From NCBI RefSeq assembly GCF_028283705.1, contig NZ_JAPWKD010000011.1, positions 434,001-498,000 of the forward strand: DNA of 64,000 nucleotides, in the 5' to 3' direction. Each line of letters opens with the position of its first letter. Position 1 is the stretch's first letter. A program made the translations under genes and the position numbers. The notes below the pieces were generated by a model. That model worked only from the letters and a program-made list of their open reading frames with translations. It was not told the origin of the DNA and did no database searches. Of this stretch, positions 18,217 to 27,431 are shown piece after piece. The stretch comes from Pantoea sp. (GTDB lineage Bacteria > Pseudomonadota > Gammaproteobacteria > Enterobacterales > Enterobacteriaceae).

Positions 18217-18244
18217 CCTGTTCGATATAAAGAACAAATTGTTC
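18217..18244. promoter_or_regulatory. Probable XRE operator, copy A
   Basis: CCTGTTCGATAT followed by AAAGAACAAATTGTTC. It includes the palindrome GAACAAATTGTTC and recurs 69 bp later as copy B with one base missing. It lies immediately upstream of the regulator start (18209), fitting autoregulation. Confidence 0.6.
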
Positions 18245-18285
18245 ATCTTGTAAAACGGTGTTGAGGCGTTCATTATAACGGCTTT

Positions 18286-18311
18286 CCTGTTCGATATGAG
18301 ATCAAATTGTT
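18286..18311. promoter_or_regulatory. Probable XRE operator, copy B
   Basis: CCTGTTCGATAT followed by GAGATCAAATTGTT, a direct repeat of copy A. It ends at the base before the annotated azlC ATG, so it occupies the place where a ribosome-binding site would be. Confidence 0.6.
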
Positions 18312-18977
18312 ATGCGTCTGGGAGCAGTACCTCTGGATAAAGGGGTGATAAAAGCGATTTTTCTCGTTTGTCTGGCCGATGGAATCGTCGGTCTTTCTTA
18401 TGGCTCGCTGGCGGCAGCGGACGGTTTTCCGCTCTGGGTGCCAATCGCGCTATCCACCCTGGTGCTGGCGGGGGCATCCGAATTTCTCTTTATTGGTATT
18501 GTCGCCGGTGGCGGCAGTCCGTTCACCGCTGCGGCCGCCGGGTTGCTCGTCAACGCGCGGCATTTACCGTTTGGCATCGCAGTTAAAGATTTGGTCGGGC
18601 AGGGCAGTCGTGCGCTGTTTGGCTGTCATATCATGAATGATGAAAGTGTGGTGTTTGGCATTTCGCAACCGAAGCTGGCCCAGCGCCGTGCCGCCTACTG
18701 GATCTGCGGCCTGGGTATTTTTGCCATCTGGCCACTGAGCGTGATCAGCGGTGCGGTGATTGGTCGCTTTATCCCGGATGTGTCGGCGATTGGTCTGGAT
18801 GCCGTGTTTCCCGCCATTCTGATTGCGCTGATTTTCCCGGCACTGCGCCAGCGACGCACGCGCTTCCCGGCTTCGCTCGGAGCATTGCTCTCGGTACTGG
18901 CTACGCCGTTTGTTCCTGCCGGGATGCCGGTGCTGTTTTCTTTATTAGGTTTGCTGAGCTGGCGGGAGCGTAAATAA
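18312..18977 (+). CDS. azlC: AzlC-family branched-chain amino-acid exporter, large subunit
   Basis: 221 residues with about seven hydrophobic segments. 'LADGIVGLSYGSLAAADGF', 'LAGASEFLFIGIVAGGG', and 'NARHLPFGIAVKDL' match the AzlC/YgaZ pattern (usually 'AGASQF' and 'DxRHxLYG'). With AzlD it forms a two-subunit inner-membrane exporter of branched-chain or related amino acids. The stop overlaps the azlD start by one base. The ATG at 18312 has no Shine-Dalgarno sequence; the mRNA may be leaderless, or translation may begin at GTG 18345 (codon 12) with GGA upstream. Controlled by the divergent XRE-cupin regulator, by inference from the duplicated operator. Confidence 0.88.
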   Translation: MRLGAVPLDKGVIKAIFLVCLADGIVGLSYGSLAAADGFPLWVPIALSTLVLAGASEFLFIGIVAGGGSPFTAAAAGLLVNARHLPFGIAVKDLVGQGSRALFGCHIMNDESVVFGISQPKLAQRRAAYWICGLGIFAIWPLSVISGAVIGRFIPDVSAIGLDAVFPAILIALIFPALRQRRTRFPASLGALLSVLATPFVPAGMPVLFSLLGLLSWRERK

Positions 18978-19297
18978 TGGAAAATGGCTTAATCATTGCG
19001 GGTATTGCGCTGCTGGCGAGTGGAACGTATCTGATCCGTTTTGCCGGATTTCGTCTCGGCAGCCGCATGCAGATGTCCGAACGCGCGCGCAGCATGTTGT
19101 CCGATGCCGCCACAGTGTTACTGCTGTCAGTGGCTGTCACCACCGCGCTGTTTGAAGGCACCCACTTCGCGGGCGTTGCCCGTATCGCAGGTGTGCTGTT
19201 TGCCGTCTTCCTTGCCTGGCGCAGAGCACCACTGATTGTGGTGATTATCGGGGCGGCGTTAATGACGGCAATCCTGCGTTACCTTGGCGTCTCCTGA
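18977..19297 (+). CDS. azlD: AzlD-family exporter small subunit
   Basis: 106 residues with four hydrophobic segments; 'ALLASGTYLIRFAGFRLG' is the typical AzlD N terminus (the TYxxR motif). It overlaps azlC by one base, so the two are translationally coupled. Its 3' end overlaps the 3' end of the convergent acetyltransferase gene by 19 bp. Partner of AzlC in amino-acid export. Confidence 0.88.
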   Translation: MENGLIIAGIALLASGTYLIRFAGFRLGSRMQMSERARSMLSDAATVLLLSVAVTTALFEGTHFAGVARIAGVLFAVFLAWRRAPLIVVIIGAALMTAILRYLGVS

Positions 19298-19830
19298 TCG
19301 CGCCAGGTCTGCGCACGCAATTCATACACCAGGCTGGCGGGAGCGCCGGGAATGTCCTCAACCCGGTCATAACAGCGTAAACCCGCCTTTTCCAGCACCT
19401 GCTGAGAAGCCAGATGATCTTCGCGCACCGCCGCATCCACCACCGGTAGCTGGCAGTGATCAAAAGCGTAGGCAATCACCGTGCAGGCAAATTCAGTGGC
19501 GTAACCGTTGCCCCATGCCTCTTTTGCCAGCCGGTAGCCAAGATTATTCACCGGCCTGCCGGCAAACTCCCGCACCGTCAAGCCACCAAACCCCAACACT
19601 TGTTCAGATCGCTCGCGCAGACAAATCGCCCAATTGCCAAACGGATAGGATTGCCAGTGCGCCAGCCAGCGTGTTAACACTTCTTCTGTAAAGGTGAGAT
19701 CAGGAAAAGGGCCGGTTGGATTAAACATGTTGGTGCCGGGATCGCCATAAATGGCGAACAGGGTATGCAGATCGCGCATTTCAACCGGGCGCAAAAACAG
19801 CCGTGCCGAGAACAGTTGCATGTAACTCAC
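19279..19830 (-). CDS. GNAT N-acetyltransferase (RimJ/RimL type)
   Basis: 183 residues. 'LFSARLFLRPVEMRDL' is the standard start of RimJ/RimL-like enzymes, and the acetyl-CoA motif region is 'LGYRLAKEAWGNGYATEFACTVIAYAF' with the later 'SQQVLEKAGLR'. The family acetylates protein N termini or small amines. No operon partner; convergent with azlD. Substrate unknown. Confidence 0.85.
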   Translation of the reverse strand: MSYMQLFSARLFLRPVEMRDLHTLFAIYGDPGTNMFNPTGPFPDLTFTEEVLTRWLAHWQSYPFGNWAICLRERSEQVLGFGGLTVREFAGRPVNNLGYRLAKEAWGNGYATEFACTVIAYAFDHCQLPVVDAAVREDHLASQQVLEKAGLRCYDRVEDIPGAPASLVYELRAQTWRDQETPR

Positions 19831-19883
19831 CTTAATTATCTTCCTGATCGCGTTTCTGGATTATAAGCACAGCAGGAGAAACC

Positions 19884-20354
19884 ATGACACCTCGTTTAGC
19901 TCGTCCTGATGAAGCTGCCGCGCTGTGGCGTATTCGTAACCTCGCGATTCGCCACGGTTGCCAGGCCGTGTATCCCGCCGATGTGATTGCCGCCTGGACC
20001 CCCGACGCATTGCCAGAGGGATACTTTGAAGCCATCCGCGGCAATCCTTTCTTTGTGGTTGAAGACCCTTTGCATGGCGTTGCCGCCACCGGTTTTCTCG
20101 ATCTGGCGAATGGCAGCGTTGAAGCCATTTTCACGCTGCCATCCTGCCACGGCAAAGGTTATGCCAGTGCCATTATGCAGGCGATTGTGCGGGAAGCACG
20201 TCAGCGTGGTTTTCGCCAGCTGACGCTGGCAGCAACCCCCAACGCCTGGGCGTTCTATTTGCGTCACGGATTTAGCGTGGTGAAAGAAAGCCTGTATCAC
20301 TCGGCGCTGGCCGGTGCGGCTTTACCCTGTGTTGAGATGAAATATGACCTTTAA
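19884..20354 (+). CDS. GNAT N-acetyltransferase
   Basis: 156 residues. Begins 'MTPRLARPDEAAALWRIRNLAI' and has the acetyl-CoA pyrophosphate loop as 'TLPSCHGKGYASAIMQAIVREARQRGF', followed by 'AWAFYLRHGFSVV' (motif B). AGGAG lies upstream ('cagcaggagaaacc'). Divergent from the previous acetyltransferase and 43 bp before the CorA-type gene. Substrate unknown. Confidence 0.87.
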   Translation: MTPRLARPDEAAALWRIRNLAIRHGCQAVYPADVIAAWTPDALPEGYFEAIRGNPFFVVEDPLHGVAATGFLDLANGSVEAIFTLPSCHGKGYASAIMQAIVREARQRGFRQLTLAATPNAWAFYLRHGFSVVKESLYHSALAGAALPCVEMKYDL

Positions 20355-20397
20355 GACTATGATTACAGGACATCAGCAAAAGAAGGATCTGGATAAG

Positions 20398-21366
20398 ATG
20401 GTGATTAACTGCGTGGTCTATCGCCACGGCAAGCGTGAAGAGAATGTCAACATTGCCGACATCAGTGAGGTGCTGAAAGAAGACAACACCTTTGTCTGGC
20501 TGGGATTATATCAGCCAGATGCCGCCTTTATGCAGACGCTGCAACAGGAGTTCAGCCTGCATGAGCTGGCGATTGAAGATGCGCTGGTGGCGCATCAGCG
20601 CCCGAAAATTGAGCAGTATGGCGAGTCGGTGTTTGTGGTGGTTAAAACCGCGCATCTTGACGGCCAGCAACGTATCACCTTTGGTGAAACGCACTTCTTC
20701 CTGGGCAAAAACTTTCTGATCACTGTGCGCCACGGTTCTACCGATGGCTATGGCGGCATCCGCGCGCGTGCAGAAAAAAACCAGGCGATGATGAGCGAAG
20801 GGCCAGGCTACGCCATGTATTGCATCCTCGACTGTATCGTTGATAACTACGCCAAAATTACCGCCAGCCTGAGTAAGCGCATCAGCGAAATGGAAGACCA
20901 GATGTTCACCACCCGTTTTCATCGCGATACGCTGGAAGAGGTTTATCATCTGCGGCGCGAGTTGCTGTCGCTGCGCAATGCGGCGATGCCGGTCACCGAA
21001 ATTTGCCCACAGCTGGTGCGTTTCCACGAAAATCTGATCCCAAAAAATCTGCGCGCTTATCTGCGTGATGTGCAAGACCATGCGCATCACGTGATGATCG
21101 ATGCCGAAGATATGCGCGAAATGCTCACCAGCGCTATGCAGGTAAACCTGGCGCTGGTATCGGTGCAGCAAAGTGAGGTGAACAAGAAGCTGGCCGGATG
21201 GGGTGCGGTGCTGATTGTGCCTACCATCATTTTTAGTATGTATGGCATGAACTTCTCTGATATGCCGGAGCTGCATACCCACTTCGGTTATCCGATAGCG
21301 CTACTGGTGACCTTTATGATATGTGGTTTTATGTGGTGGCGACTGAAACGTTCTGGCTGGCTGTAA
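20398..21366 (+). CDS. CorA-family divalent cation channel (Mg2+/Co2+)
   Basis: About 322 residues from the ATG at 20398, chosen for the AAGGAT upstream and the usual CorA N terminus; an in-frame ATG at 20344 overlaps the previous gene. A large cytoplasmic N domain precedes two C-terminal helices with the signature 'YGMNF' (GMN motif) between them, about 35-60 residues from the end. CorA pentamers admit Mg2+ and also Co2+/Ni2+. The main CorA is usually elsewhere in enterobacteria, so this may be a second copy; ZntB is less likely by sequence but not excluded. Confidence 0.88.
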   Translation: MVINCVVYRHGKREENVNIADISEVLKEDNTFVWLGLYQPDAAFMQTLQQEFSLHELAIEDALVAHQRPKIEQYGESVFVVVKTAHLDGQQRITFGETHFFLGKNFLITVRHGSTDGYGGIRARAEKNQAMMSEGPGYAMYCILDCIVDNYAKITASLSKRISEMEDQMFTTRFHRDTLEEVYHLRRELLSLRNAAMPVTEICPQLVRFHENLIPKNLRAYLRDVQDHAHHVMIDAEDMREMLTSAMQVNLALVSVQQSEVNKKLAGWGAVLIVPTIIFSMYGMNFSDMPELHTHFGYPIALLVTFMICGFMWWRLKRSGWL

Positions 21367-21689
21367 TCGGGCACGGCGATTTTTTGGTCAAACGATTTTG
21401 TTATCACTGTGCGCGGAAAGGGGGCAACTTGTAGGTTGTCGCACGTTCCGCGCGTTCATCGTTCGATCAGCGCAAAAACTGCTGACCCTACCAGCAACGG
21501 TTATTCCGGTAGTTAAATATTCAACCTTGTGTCATTTTCATGACATTTTATGCTCTCTCCCATCATCACGCTTTCCTATCACTCACTTCGGATAAATACA
21601 ACATATCCCACATTAACAACATAAACCGGTCTTGCATCTCTCCACAGCTATGCCACTATCAGCTCAACAGTTGGTCGGATGGATAGAGC
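21367..21689. other. Intergenic region before amidase
   Basis: About 320 bp without a gene. A short perfect hairpin TGTCAT-TTTC-ATGACA lies at 21530-21545 and could be an operator or weak terminator. AT content rises towards the amidase start. Confidence 0.45.
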
Positions 21690-23114
21690 GTGAACATGCA
21701 GGTTATGCCGGATTTATTAAGCGCAGCGGCACAGATTCGTCAGGGCGAGTACAGCAGTGTGGCATTGGTGGAGTTTTGTTTGCAGCAGATAAAAAACCAC
21801 AATCCCACATTGAATGCCTTCGGTGATGTTTATTACCAGCAGGCATTAGCAGAAGCGGAGATCTGCGACCGTGAAAGCCAGCAGGGAAAATTGCGCGGTC
21901 CGCTGCATGGTGTGCCATTCGGTATTAAAGATCTGTTTTCCACTGCCGGATTGCGGACCTGTAAAGGCTCCCTCACCGCAGTGGATAATGTCCCGGATAG
22001 CGATGCGCCGATTATTGCGCGCTTAAAAGCAGCGGGGGCGATCATTATCGGTAAAACCGCCACCACTGAATTTGGCTGGACCGGCTCCAGTTATTCTCGC
22101 GTCTATGGTCATGGTCGTAACCCGTGGGATCCGTCACTGACCAGCGGCGGATCCAGCTCTGGTTCGGCAATCAGCGTGGCGGCGCGTATGGTGCCTGCCG
22201 CACTGGGGTCGGATGGCGGTGGCTCGGTACGTATTCCCGGTGCGTTTTGCGGCATTTTTGCCCTTAAGGCATCGCTGGGTCGTATTCCCACCTGGCCGTG
22301 GTCCGCGACGGAGATGCTCAGCCATGCCGGGCCGATGACCCGCACGGTGCGTGACAGCGCGCTGCTGTTTGATCTGCTCTCCGGCCCGGATGCGCGCGAT
22401 CATCAGGCGTTACCGGCGAAAACCGAAAGCTGGCTGGAACGTTGCGATGCACCATTGCCGCCCCTGCGCGTGCACTACAGCCCGACGCTGTTTAATACGC
22501 CCGTCGATGCCCGCATTGCCGCCTGTGTTGAGCAGGCCGTTGAGCAGATGGCACATGCGCTGCCGATCACTCTGACTGCCAAACCGCTCAGTTGGCAAAG
22601 TCCGTTCGACACTTTCGATACCTTGTGGAGCGGGGGTCGCGGTATCGCTTATGGCGCGGCACTCCGGCAGCAGCTTGACCAGCTGGATCCCGGCTTCGCT
22701 GCCTTAATCGAACGGGCGCAACGTATCGGTCTGGCTGATTACCTGGACGCGCAAAAGCAGCGCGCTGTATTTGCCAGCCAGGTCCATGCGCTGTTTGACG
22801 AGGTGGATTTACTGATTACGCCCACGCTGCCGATTCTGCCCTTTGCCGCCGACCGCCACGTTCCGCAAGGGCAACCGGAGGGGGACAGTGGCGTGGAATG
22901 GGCGCGCTGGACGCCGTTTACCTGGCCTTTCAATCTGAGCGGCAATCCGGCTGCGACGGTGCCGTGCGGCTTCACCCCGGAGGGTTTGCCGGTGGGATTA
23001 CAGGTGATCGGACGTCGTTATGCCGAAGGGGATGTATTGCAGTTCTGCGCGGCACTGGAAGCGTTGATGCCGTGGGATCAGCATTTGCCCAGCCTGTCGC
23101 CGCGCGATTTATAA
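21690..23114 (+). CDS. Amidase-signature family hydrolase
   Basis: 474 residues with the complete amidase signature: catalytic Lys in 'GVPFGIKDLF' (near residue 78), then 'TSGGSSSGSAISVAARMVPAALGSD' with the cis-Ser and nucleophile Ser (about 150-175), and 'GGSVRIPGAFCGIFALKAS'. It hydrolyses a carboxamide or carbamate to acid and ammonia in the cytoplasm. The first start is GTG 21690; ATG 21696 is equally possible. It precedes a DeoR regulator and a carbamoylase/kinase/symporter operon, so it probably acts in the same pathway. Substrate unknown. Confidence 0.88.
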   Translation: MNMQVMPDLLSAAAQIRQGEYSSVALVEFCLQQIKNHNPTLNAFGDVYYQQALAEAEICDRESQQGKLRGPLHGVPFGIKDLFSTAGLRTCKGSLTAVDNVPDSDAPIIARLKAAGAIIIGKTATTEFGWTGSSYSRVYGHGRNPWDPSLTSGGSSSGSAISVAARMVPAALGSDGGGSVRIPGAFCGIFALKASLGRIPTWPWSATEMLSHAGPMTRTVRDSALLFDLLSGPDARDHQALPAKTESWLERCDAPLPPLRVHYSPTLFNTPVDARIAACVEQAVEQMAHALPITLTAKPLSWQSPFDTFDTLWSGGRGIAYGAALRQQLDQLDPGFAALIERAQRIGLADYLDAQKQRAVFASQVHALFDEVDLLITPTLPILPFAADRHVPQGQPEGDSGVEWARWTPFTWPFNLSGNPAATVPCGFTPEGLPVGLQVIGRRYAEGDVLQFCAALEALMPWDQHLPSLSPRDL

Positions 23115-23183
23115 CGTCATGCCGGGGCAGGGCCGTCAATCCGGGTATACTGCGGTTTTCCCCGCAGAAACAGAAGGGTAAGT

Positions 23184-23981
23184 ATGATCAATCAGCCGCG
23201 ACTCGATGAGATCAAACGGGTACTGAGTCACGATAAACGTGTGCGCGTCACCGAACTGGCGCAGAAGTTTGTGGTATCGGAAGAGACCATCCGCCGCGAT
23301 TTAAAGTATCTGGAAGAGCAGGGAGTGCTGCGCCGGGTGCACGGTGGCGCAATTTTGCCCGTACCCAGCGAAGAGCAGCCGCTGCAAATTCGCAGCCGCA
23401 TCAAACCTCGCGCCAAAGTGCGTATGGGGCAACTGGCGAGTGAACTGGTTGAGGAGGGGATGGCATTGTTCCTCGATACCGGCACTTCGACACTGGCGCT
23501 GGCGCAGCAGCTGACGCGTTTTGCACGACTGAAGATTATTACTAATTCACTGGATATTGCCACGCTGCTGACGCAGCAGAGCGAGAATGCTGTGACGCTA
23601 ACACCAGGGCGCGTCCGGCGAAACGATAACGCACTGATTGGCCCCCATACGCTGGATTTTGCCCGGCAGTTTCACTACGACATCGCCTTTATGGGCATTG
23701 GCGCGGTGGATCGGGACAACGGCTTTATGGACTACGAGGAGCCGGAGGCGTTATTACGGCGCGTGCTGAGCACGCATTGCCGCCAGAGTGTGATTCTGGC
23801 GGATGAAGGCAAATTTGGACTGCGTACCTTTGTTAATACGCTGCCGTTCAGCGCGGTCGACACCTTAGTGACCAATGCGCCGCCACCGGCAGCTTTTGTA
23901 GCGAGTCTGGAGAACGCACATGTCAACATCCTCCATCCCGGCACTGCCGCGGATGACCTCACGCGACTATCAGGCATTTGA
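23184..23981 (+). CDS. DeoR-family transcriptional regulator
   Basis: 265 residues. The N-terminal HTH (about 15-58: 'KRVRVTELAQKFVVSEETIRRDLKYLEEQGVLRRVHGGAI') carries the DeoR signature, and the C-terminal DeoR sensor domain has 'LFLDTGTSTLALAQQL', 'ITNSLDIATLL' and 'GIGAVD..NGFMDYEEPEA'. Its stop lies 62 bp inside the next gene, which overlaps it, so the two are translationally coupled. DeoR regulators sense phosphorylated intermediates, which suits the two kinase genes downstream. Confidence 0.92.
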   Translation: MINQPRLDEIKRVLSHDKRVRVTELAQKFVVSEETIRRDLKYLEEQGVLRRVHGGAILPVPSEEQPLQIRSRIKPRAKVRMGQLASELVEEGMALFLDTGTSTLALAQQLTRFARLKIITNSLDIATLLTQQSENAVTLTPGRVRRNDNALIGPHTLDFARQFHYDIAFMGIGAVDRDNGFMDYEEPEALLRRVLSTHCRQSVILADEGKFGLRTFVNTLPFSAVDTLVTNAPPPAAFVASLENAHVNILHPGTAADDLTRLSGI

Positions 23982-25206
23982 TGCGCTGTTTGCCACCAGT
24001 AGTCGCATTGGTGCCACGGCAGCAGGCGGTTTGCATCGTCTGACGGCCAGCGCCGAAGATCAACAGGTGCGCGATGCCTTTTGTACCTGGCTGACCCAAC
24101 AGGGTTTTGACGTAAAGATTGATGAAATCGGTAATATTTTTGGTCTGATGACGTTGCGCCCGGAAGCCCCCTGGCTGCTGTGTGGATCGCATCTCGACAG
24201 CCAGCCGCTCGGTGGTCGTTTCGATGGTGCTTACGGCGTCACCGGTGCAGCCGCCACGCTTGCAGCACTGGCGCGGCAGCTGCGGGACCATCCCGCTGAT
24301 GCGCAATGCAACCTGGCGGTGGTCAACTGGACCAATGAAGAAGGCGCGCGTTTTCAGCCGAGCCTGATTGGCAGCTCGGTCTTCACTAAAGCGGTAACGC
24401 TGGATGAGGCGCTGGCCTGTACCGATGCTGATGGCATTACGCTGGCTACCGCGCTGGCAGAAATTGGCTATCGTGGTGAAACGTTACCCGCCTTGCCGTT
24501 GCGCGCTTACCTCGAACTGCATGTGGAGCAGGGGCCGCACCTTGAGCTTCAGGGCAAACAAATTGGCGTGGTGACAGAAACCTGGGCGGCACTGAAATGG
24601 CAAGTGACGTTTCGCGGTGAGCAAAACCATACCGGCCCGGCATTGATGAGTCGCCGTCGCGATGCGTTGCTGGCGGCGGCACAGACCATTGTTGCGGTGC
24701 GTGCTGAGGCCGATCGTCACGGAGAAATTCTGCACACCTCGGTGGGGCGTCTCGAAACCACCCCCAATTCTCCCAACGTGGTGACGTCTGAAGCCACGGT
24801 GTACATCGAATTTCGCTCTGCTGATGAGGCTTTGTTGCATCAATTACGCGATAGCTTCAGCCAGCAGATGCAATCGATTGCTCAGGCTACTTCTACCGAT
24901 GTCAGCCTCGATCGGGCGCAATTCCGTGCCCGGCAACAGCTGGATGCCGGGCTGGCACAACGCGCGCTACAGCAGGCAGATCGCCTTGGTCTGAGCGCCA
25001 TGCCGCTGCGTAGTGTCGCCGGGCATGATGCCATCAGCCTGAGTTATCACTGTCCCAGCGCGCTGCTGTTTGTCCCGAGTGCGGGCGGGTTATCCCATAA
25101 CGAACGTGAATTTACCGCCACTGAGGATCTGCATCGTGGGTTGGATCTGCTGATGGCGCTTTTGAGTGATCTCATCCTGCAACCCGTTCCGGAGGAAACC
25201 GCATGA
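23920..25206 (+). CDS. M20-family N-carbamoyl-L-amino-acid hydrolase / allantoate amidohydrolase-type
   Basis: 428 residues. Two-metal M20/M28-type motifs are visible: 'LLCGSHLDSQPLGGRFDGAYGV' (His and bridging Asp), 'NWTNEEGARFQPSLIGS' (Glu pair) and 'LELHVEQGP' (His), with the C-terminal 'GHDAISL'. This is the Zn/Mn/Co carbamoylase-ureidopropionase class that removes carbamoyl groups. GGAG 7 nt upstream supports ATG 23920, although it begins inside the DeoR gene; ATG 23953 is an alternative. The overlap with DeoR and with the next kinase (ATGA) shows an operon. Confidence 0.9.
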   Translation: MSTSSIPALPRMTSRDYQAFDALFATSSRIGATAAGGLHRLTASAEDQQVRDAFCTWLTQQGFDVKIDEIGNIFGLMTLRPEAPWLLCGSHLDSQPLGGRFDGAYGVTGAAATLAALARQLRDHPADAQCNLAVVNWTNEEGARFQPSLIGSSVFTKAVTLDEALACTDADGITLATALAEIGYRGETLPALPLRAYLELHVEQGPHLELQGKQIGVVTETWAALKWQVTFRGEQNHTGPALMSRRRDALLAAAQTIVAVRAEADRHGEILHTSVGRLETTPNSPNVVTSEATVYIEFRSADEALLHQLRDSFSQQMQSIAQATSTDVSLDRAQFRARQQLDAGLAQRALQQADRLGLSAMPLRSVAGHDAISLSYHCPSALLFVPSAGGLSHNEREFTATEDLHRGLDLLMALLSDLILQPVPEETA

Positions 25207-26138
25207 TGACGCGCTTAGGACAGGTCCTGGCGGCATGGCAACCCGGCCAGCGCTTTGTTGTCGAACCGGGTTGCGCCGGGGTGGCATCACCACATCGTCT
25301 GGCGACGGAGTGGGCAGGATTCCGGCTGGAGAGCGCCGGGCAGCACTTTTACGCCAAAGTGTTATACGACGATCAACGCACGCTGCTGGATGTCCGCCGC
25401 AGCGCTGAAATCAGTCGCCAGGCCGGTGAGCTGGGTATTGCCCCTGCACTGTGTCATGCCGATGAACAGGCTGGGGTACTGATCTTCGCGGCGCTGGATG
25501 CCGATTTTCGCTGGGCCAAACTGGCCAGCTTTAGCGACCCGGCGCAGTTCGACGCCCTGACACGCACCCTTGACCGATTACACGATGCCGCGTTACCGCT
25601 GCCACAGCCTACGCGTCAGCAGGACATGCTGCGACTGCGCCAGCAAATCGGGCAGGCGAACATTGCCTTGCCGCAAGAGATGGTATGGCTCGGTGAATGC
25701 GTGGATCTGGCCTGGCAGGCACTACTGGCTGCGCCATTTACGCCGGTGCTGATTCACGGCGACCCGATTGCCAGCAACTGGATGGTCAACAGCAAGGGTG
25801 ACTGGCGTTTGCTGGATTTCGATTACGCCGCGCAGGGGGATGCCTGGCACGATATCGCCACCTTAATTCATGAACAATTACCCACTGACGATCGCTGGCG
25901 CGATGCGATCCGCGCCTGGCGTGGTGAATGCAGCGAAGCTGATGTGGCGCGCTGCCGCCTGTACGCGCTGGTGGATGATTACTACTGGACGCTGTGGGGA
26001 ATGCTGAACGGCCACACCAGCGCGCGCGGGCTGGAGTTCGCCAAGCTCGGCCAGTGGATGTTGCTGCGCTGCCGTCAGAGTGCGCGCGATCCCCGATTCG
26101 AACGTTGGTTAACCCTGACAGCGGAGCAATCCCGATGA
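25203..26138 (+). CDS. APH-family small-molecule kinase (first of tandem pair)
   Basis: 311 residues of the aminoglycoside/choline phosphotransferase fold. The Brenner-type catalytic loop is 'VLIHGDPIASNWMVN' (HxDxxxxN, Asp base) and the metal-binding 'RLLDFDYAAQGD' follows (about residues 182-210). It should phosphorylate a hydroxyl of a small metabolite with ATP. Starts overlap the carbamoylase stop (ATGA) and its stop overlaps the next kinase start by 4 bp. Resistance function is unlikely in this catabolic context. Confidence 0.85.
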   Translation: MMTRLGQVLAAWQPGQRFVVEPGCAGVASPHRLATEWAGFRLESAGQHFYAKVLYDDQRTLLDVRRSAEISRQAGELGIAPALCHADEQAGVLIFAALDADFRWAKLASFSDPAQFDALTRTLDRLHDAALPLPQPTRQQDMLRLRQQIGQANIALPQEMVWLGECVDLAWQALLAAPFTPVLIHGDPIASNWMVNSKGDWRLLDFDYAAQGDAWHDIATLIHEQLPTDDRWRDAIRAWRGECSEADVARCRLYALVDDYYWTLWGMLNGHTSARGLEFAKLGQWMLLRCRQSARDPRFERWLTLTAEQSR

Positions 26139-27073
26139 GTAAACAACCCGGACAAGCCGAAAGCTGGCAGGAGCAGCGTCTTGAGCAGGCGATTGCTGCG
26201 ATGCCTGGCTGGCAAAACAAAACCATCCACTATCGCCCGGTACACGGGGGAATCTCGAACGCGAACTGGCATGTGGCGGTTGCTGGCGCGCCCACGGCTT
26301 ACTTCGTCAAAATTCCCGGTGAAGGCACCGAGCGGTTTATAAATCGAGACACCGCACACGAGGCCAGCGTCAAGGCGGCACAAACCGGTTATGGCGTGCC
26401 GGTGGTGGCTTATTTGCGCGAGTTAGGCGTGGAGATATTCGAGTTTATTGACGGCTGGCGTGCTTCATCCAACCTCGATTTTCAACAACCGGCCATTCGC
26501 CACCGTGCGTTGCATGCGCTGAAAAGCTTTAATGACCAGCCGCGACTGACCGAGAACAAAACCGTGTTCGATATGCTGAATGAACATATTAAACAGGTAC
26601 AGGGGCTTAAAGCTCCCTTTTCGGCGGATGCCGTCTGGCTGCATAAGCAGGCGCAACGTGCGCAGCAGGCGCTGGAAGCGGCGGGACTGGATAGCGTGCC
26701 CTGCATGAATGACACGCTGGCGGGGAATTTTATGCTGAATGCCAGTGATGAAATTCGTCTGGTTGATTTCGAGTATGCCTCGAATAATGATCGGTGTTAT
26801 GAACTGGCGTTATGGTTTGGCGAAATGTTTTTTACACCACAAATTGAACTTGAATTGCTGGAGGATTATTTCGGTAAAGTGGATAACGCGATATTTTCCC
26901 GCGTACAGATCCACAAATATCTGGCGGATATGAAGTGGTCAACCTGGGCGATTATTCAACATCAGGTAGCGGATATTGATTTTGATTTCTCGAAATATGG
27001 TCGCTGGAAAGAATTGCGCGCCCGCAGTGTATTAAATCATCCCGACTGGGAAAACTGGTTGCGCGCATTGTAA
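26135..27073 (+). CDS. APH-family small-molecule kinase (second of tandem pair; choline/ethanolamine kinase-like)
   Basis: 312 residues from the ATG at 26135, which overlaps the preceding stop (ATGA). 'GGISNANWHV' is the ATP-loop region of choline/thiamine kinase-like proteins; the catalytic part reads 'PCMNDTLAGNFMLN' and 'IRLVDFEYASNNDRCYELALW'. The usual HxD is replaced by N-D (CMNDTLAGN), as in choline/ethanolamine-kinase relatives. Together with its upstream paralogue this gives two different kinases in one operon, which is unusual. Confidence 0.85.
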   Translation: MSKQPGQAESWQEQRLEQAIAAMPGWQNKTIHYRPVHGGISNANWHVAVAGAPTAYFVKIPGEGTERFINRDTAHEASVKAAQTGYGVPVVAYLRELGVEIFEFIDGWRASSNLDFQQPAIRHRALHALKSFNDQPRLTENKTVFDMLNEHIKQVQGLKAPFSADAVWLHKQAQRAQQALEAAGLDSVPCMNDTLAGNFMLNASDEIRLVDFEYASNNDRCYELALWFGEMFFTPQIELELLEDYFGKVDNAIFSRVQIHKYLADMKWSTWAIIQHQVADIDFDFSKYGRWKELRARSVLNHPDWENWLRAL

Positions 27074-27161
27074 GTTTTATCGAATTACACCACAGGGGAA
27101 AAGCTGTCTGACAGCAGGTAAAGGAGTGCGAACACCATCATTCTAAATTCCGGAGGGGGTT

Positions 27162-27431
27162 ATGAGTACCATGATCATGGCGCAACAATTGCGCGATCGC
27201 ATTCGTATTAAAAATAAAATCTTTGCCATCTATCTGCTGGCTTTATTACTGCTGGCGCTCTGTCCGCCGTTATATTTAAGTGTCAGTGGTAGTGGGGAAT
27301 TATTTCTGGGTATTCCGTTGCCGATTATTTACTGGCTGGCTATTGCGGTATTTCTTGGCGTCGGATTATGGGTGATGTATCTCGCTGAGTGTGCATTTGG
27401 CGAAATTCCCGCGGATGAGGAAGTATCATGA
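27162..27431 (+). CDS. Small two-helix membrane protein, symporter partner (DUF3311-like)
   Basis: 89 residues with two hydrophobic helices ('IFAIYLLALLLLALCPPLYLSV' and 'LPIIYWLAIAVFLGVGLWVMYLAE'). It overlaps the start of the SSS symporter by 4 bp (ATGA), the usual arrangement of small accessory subunits of sodium:solute symporters. GGAGGGGG upstream is a strong ribosome site. Confidence 0.8.
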   Translation: MSTMIMAQQLRDRIRIKNKIFAIYLLALLLLALCPPLYLSVSGSGELFLGIPLPIIYWLAIAVFLGVGLWVMYLAECAFGEIPADEEVS

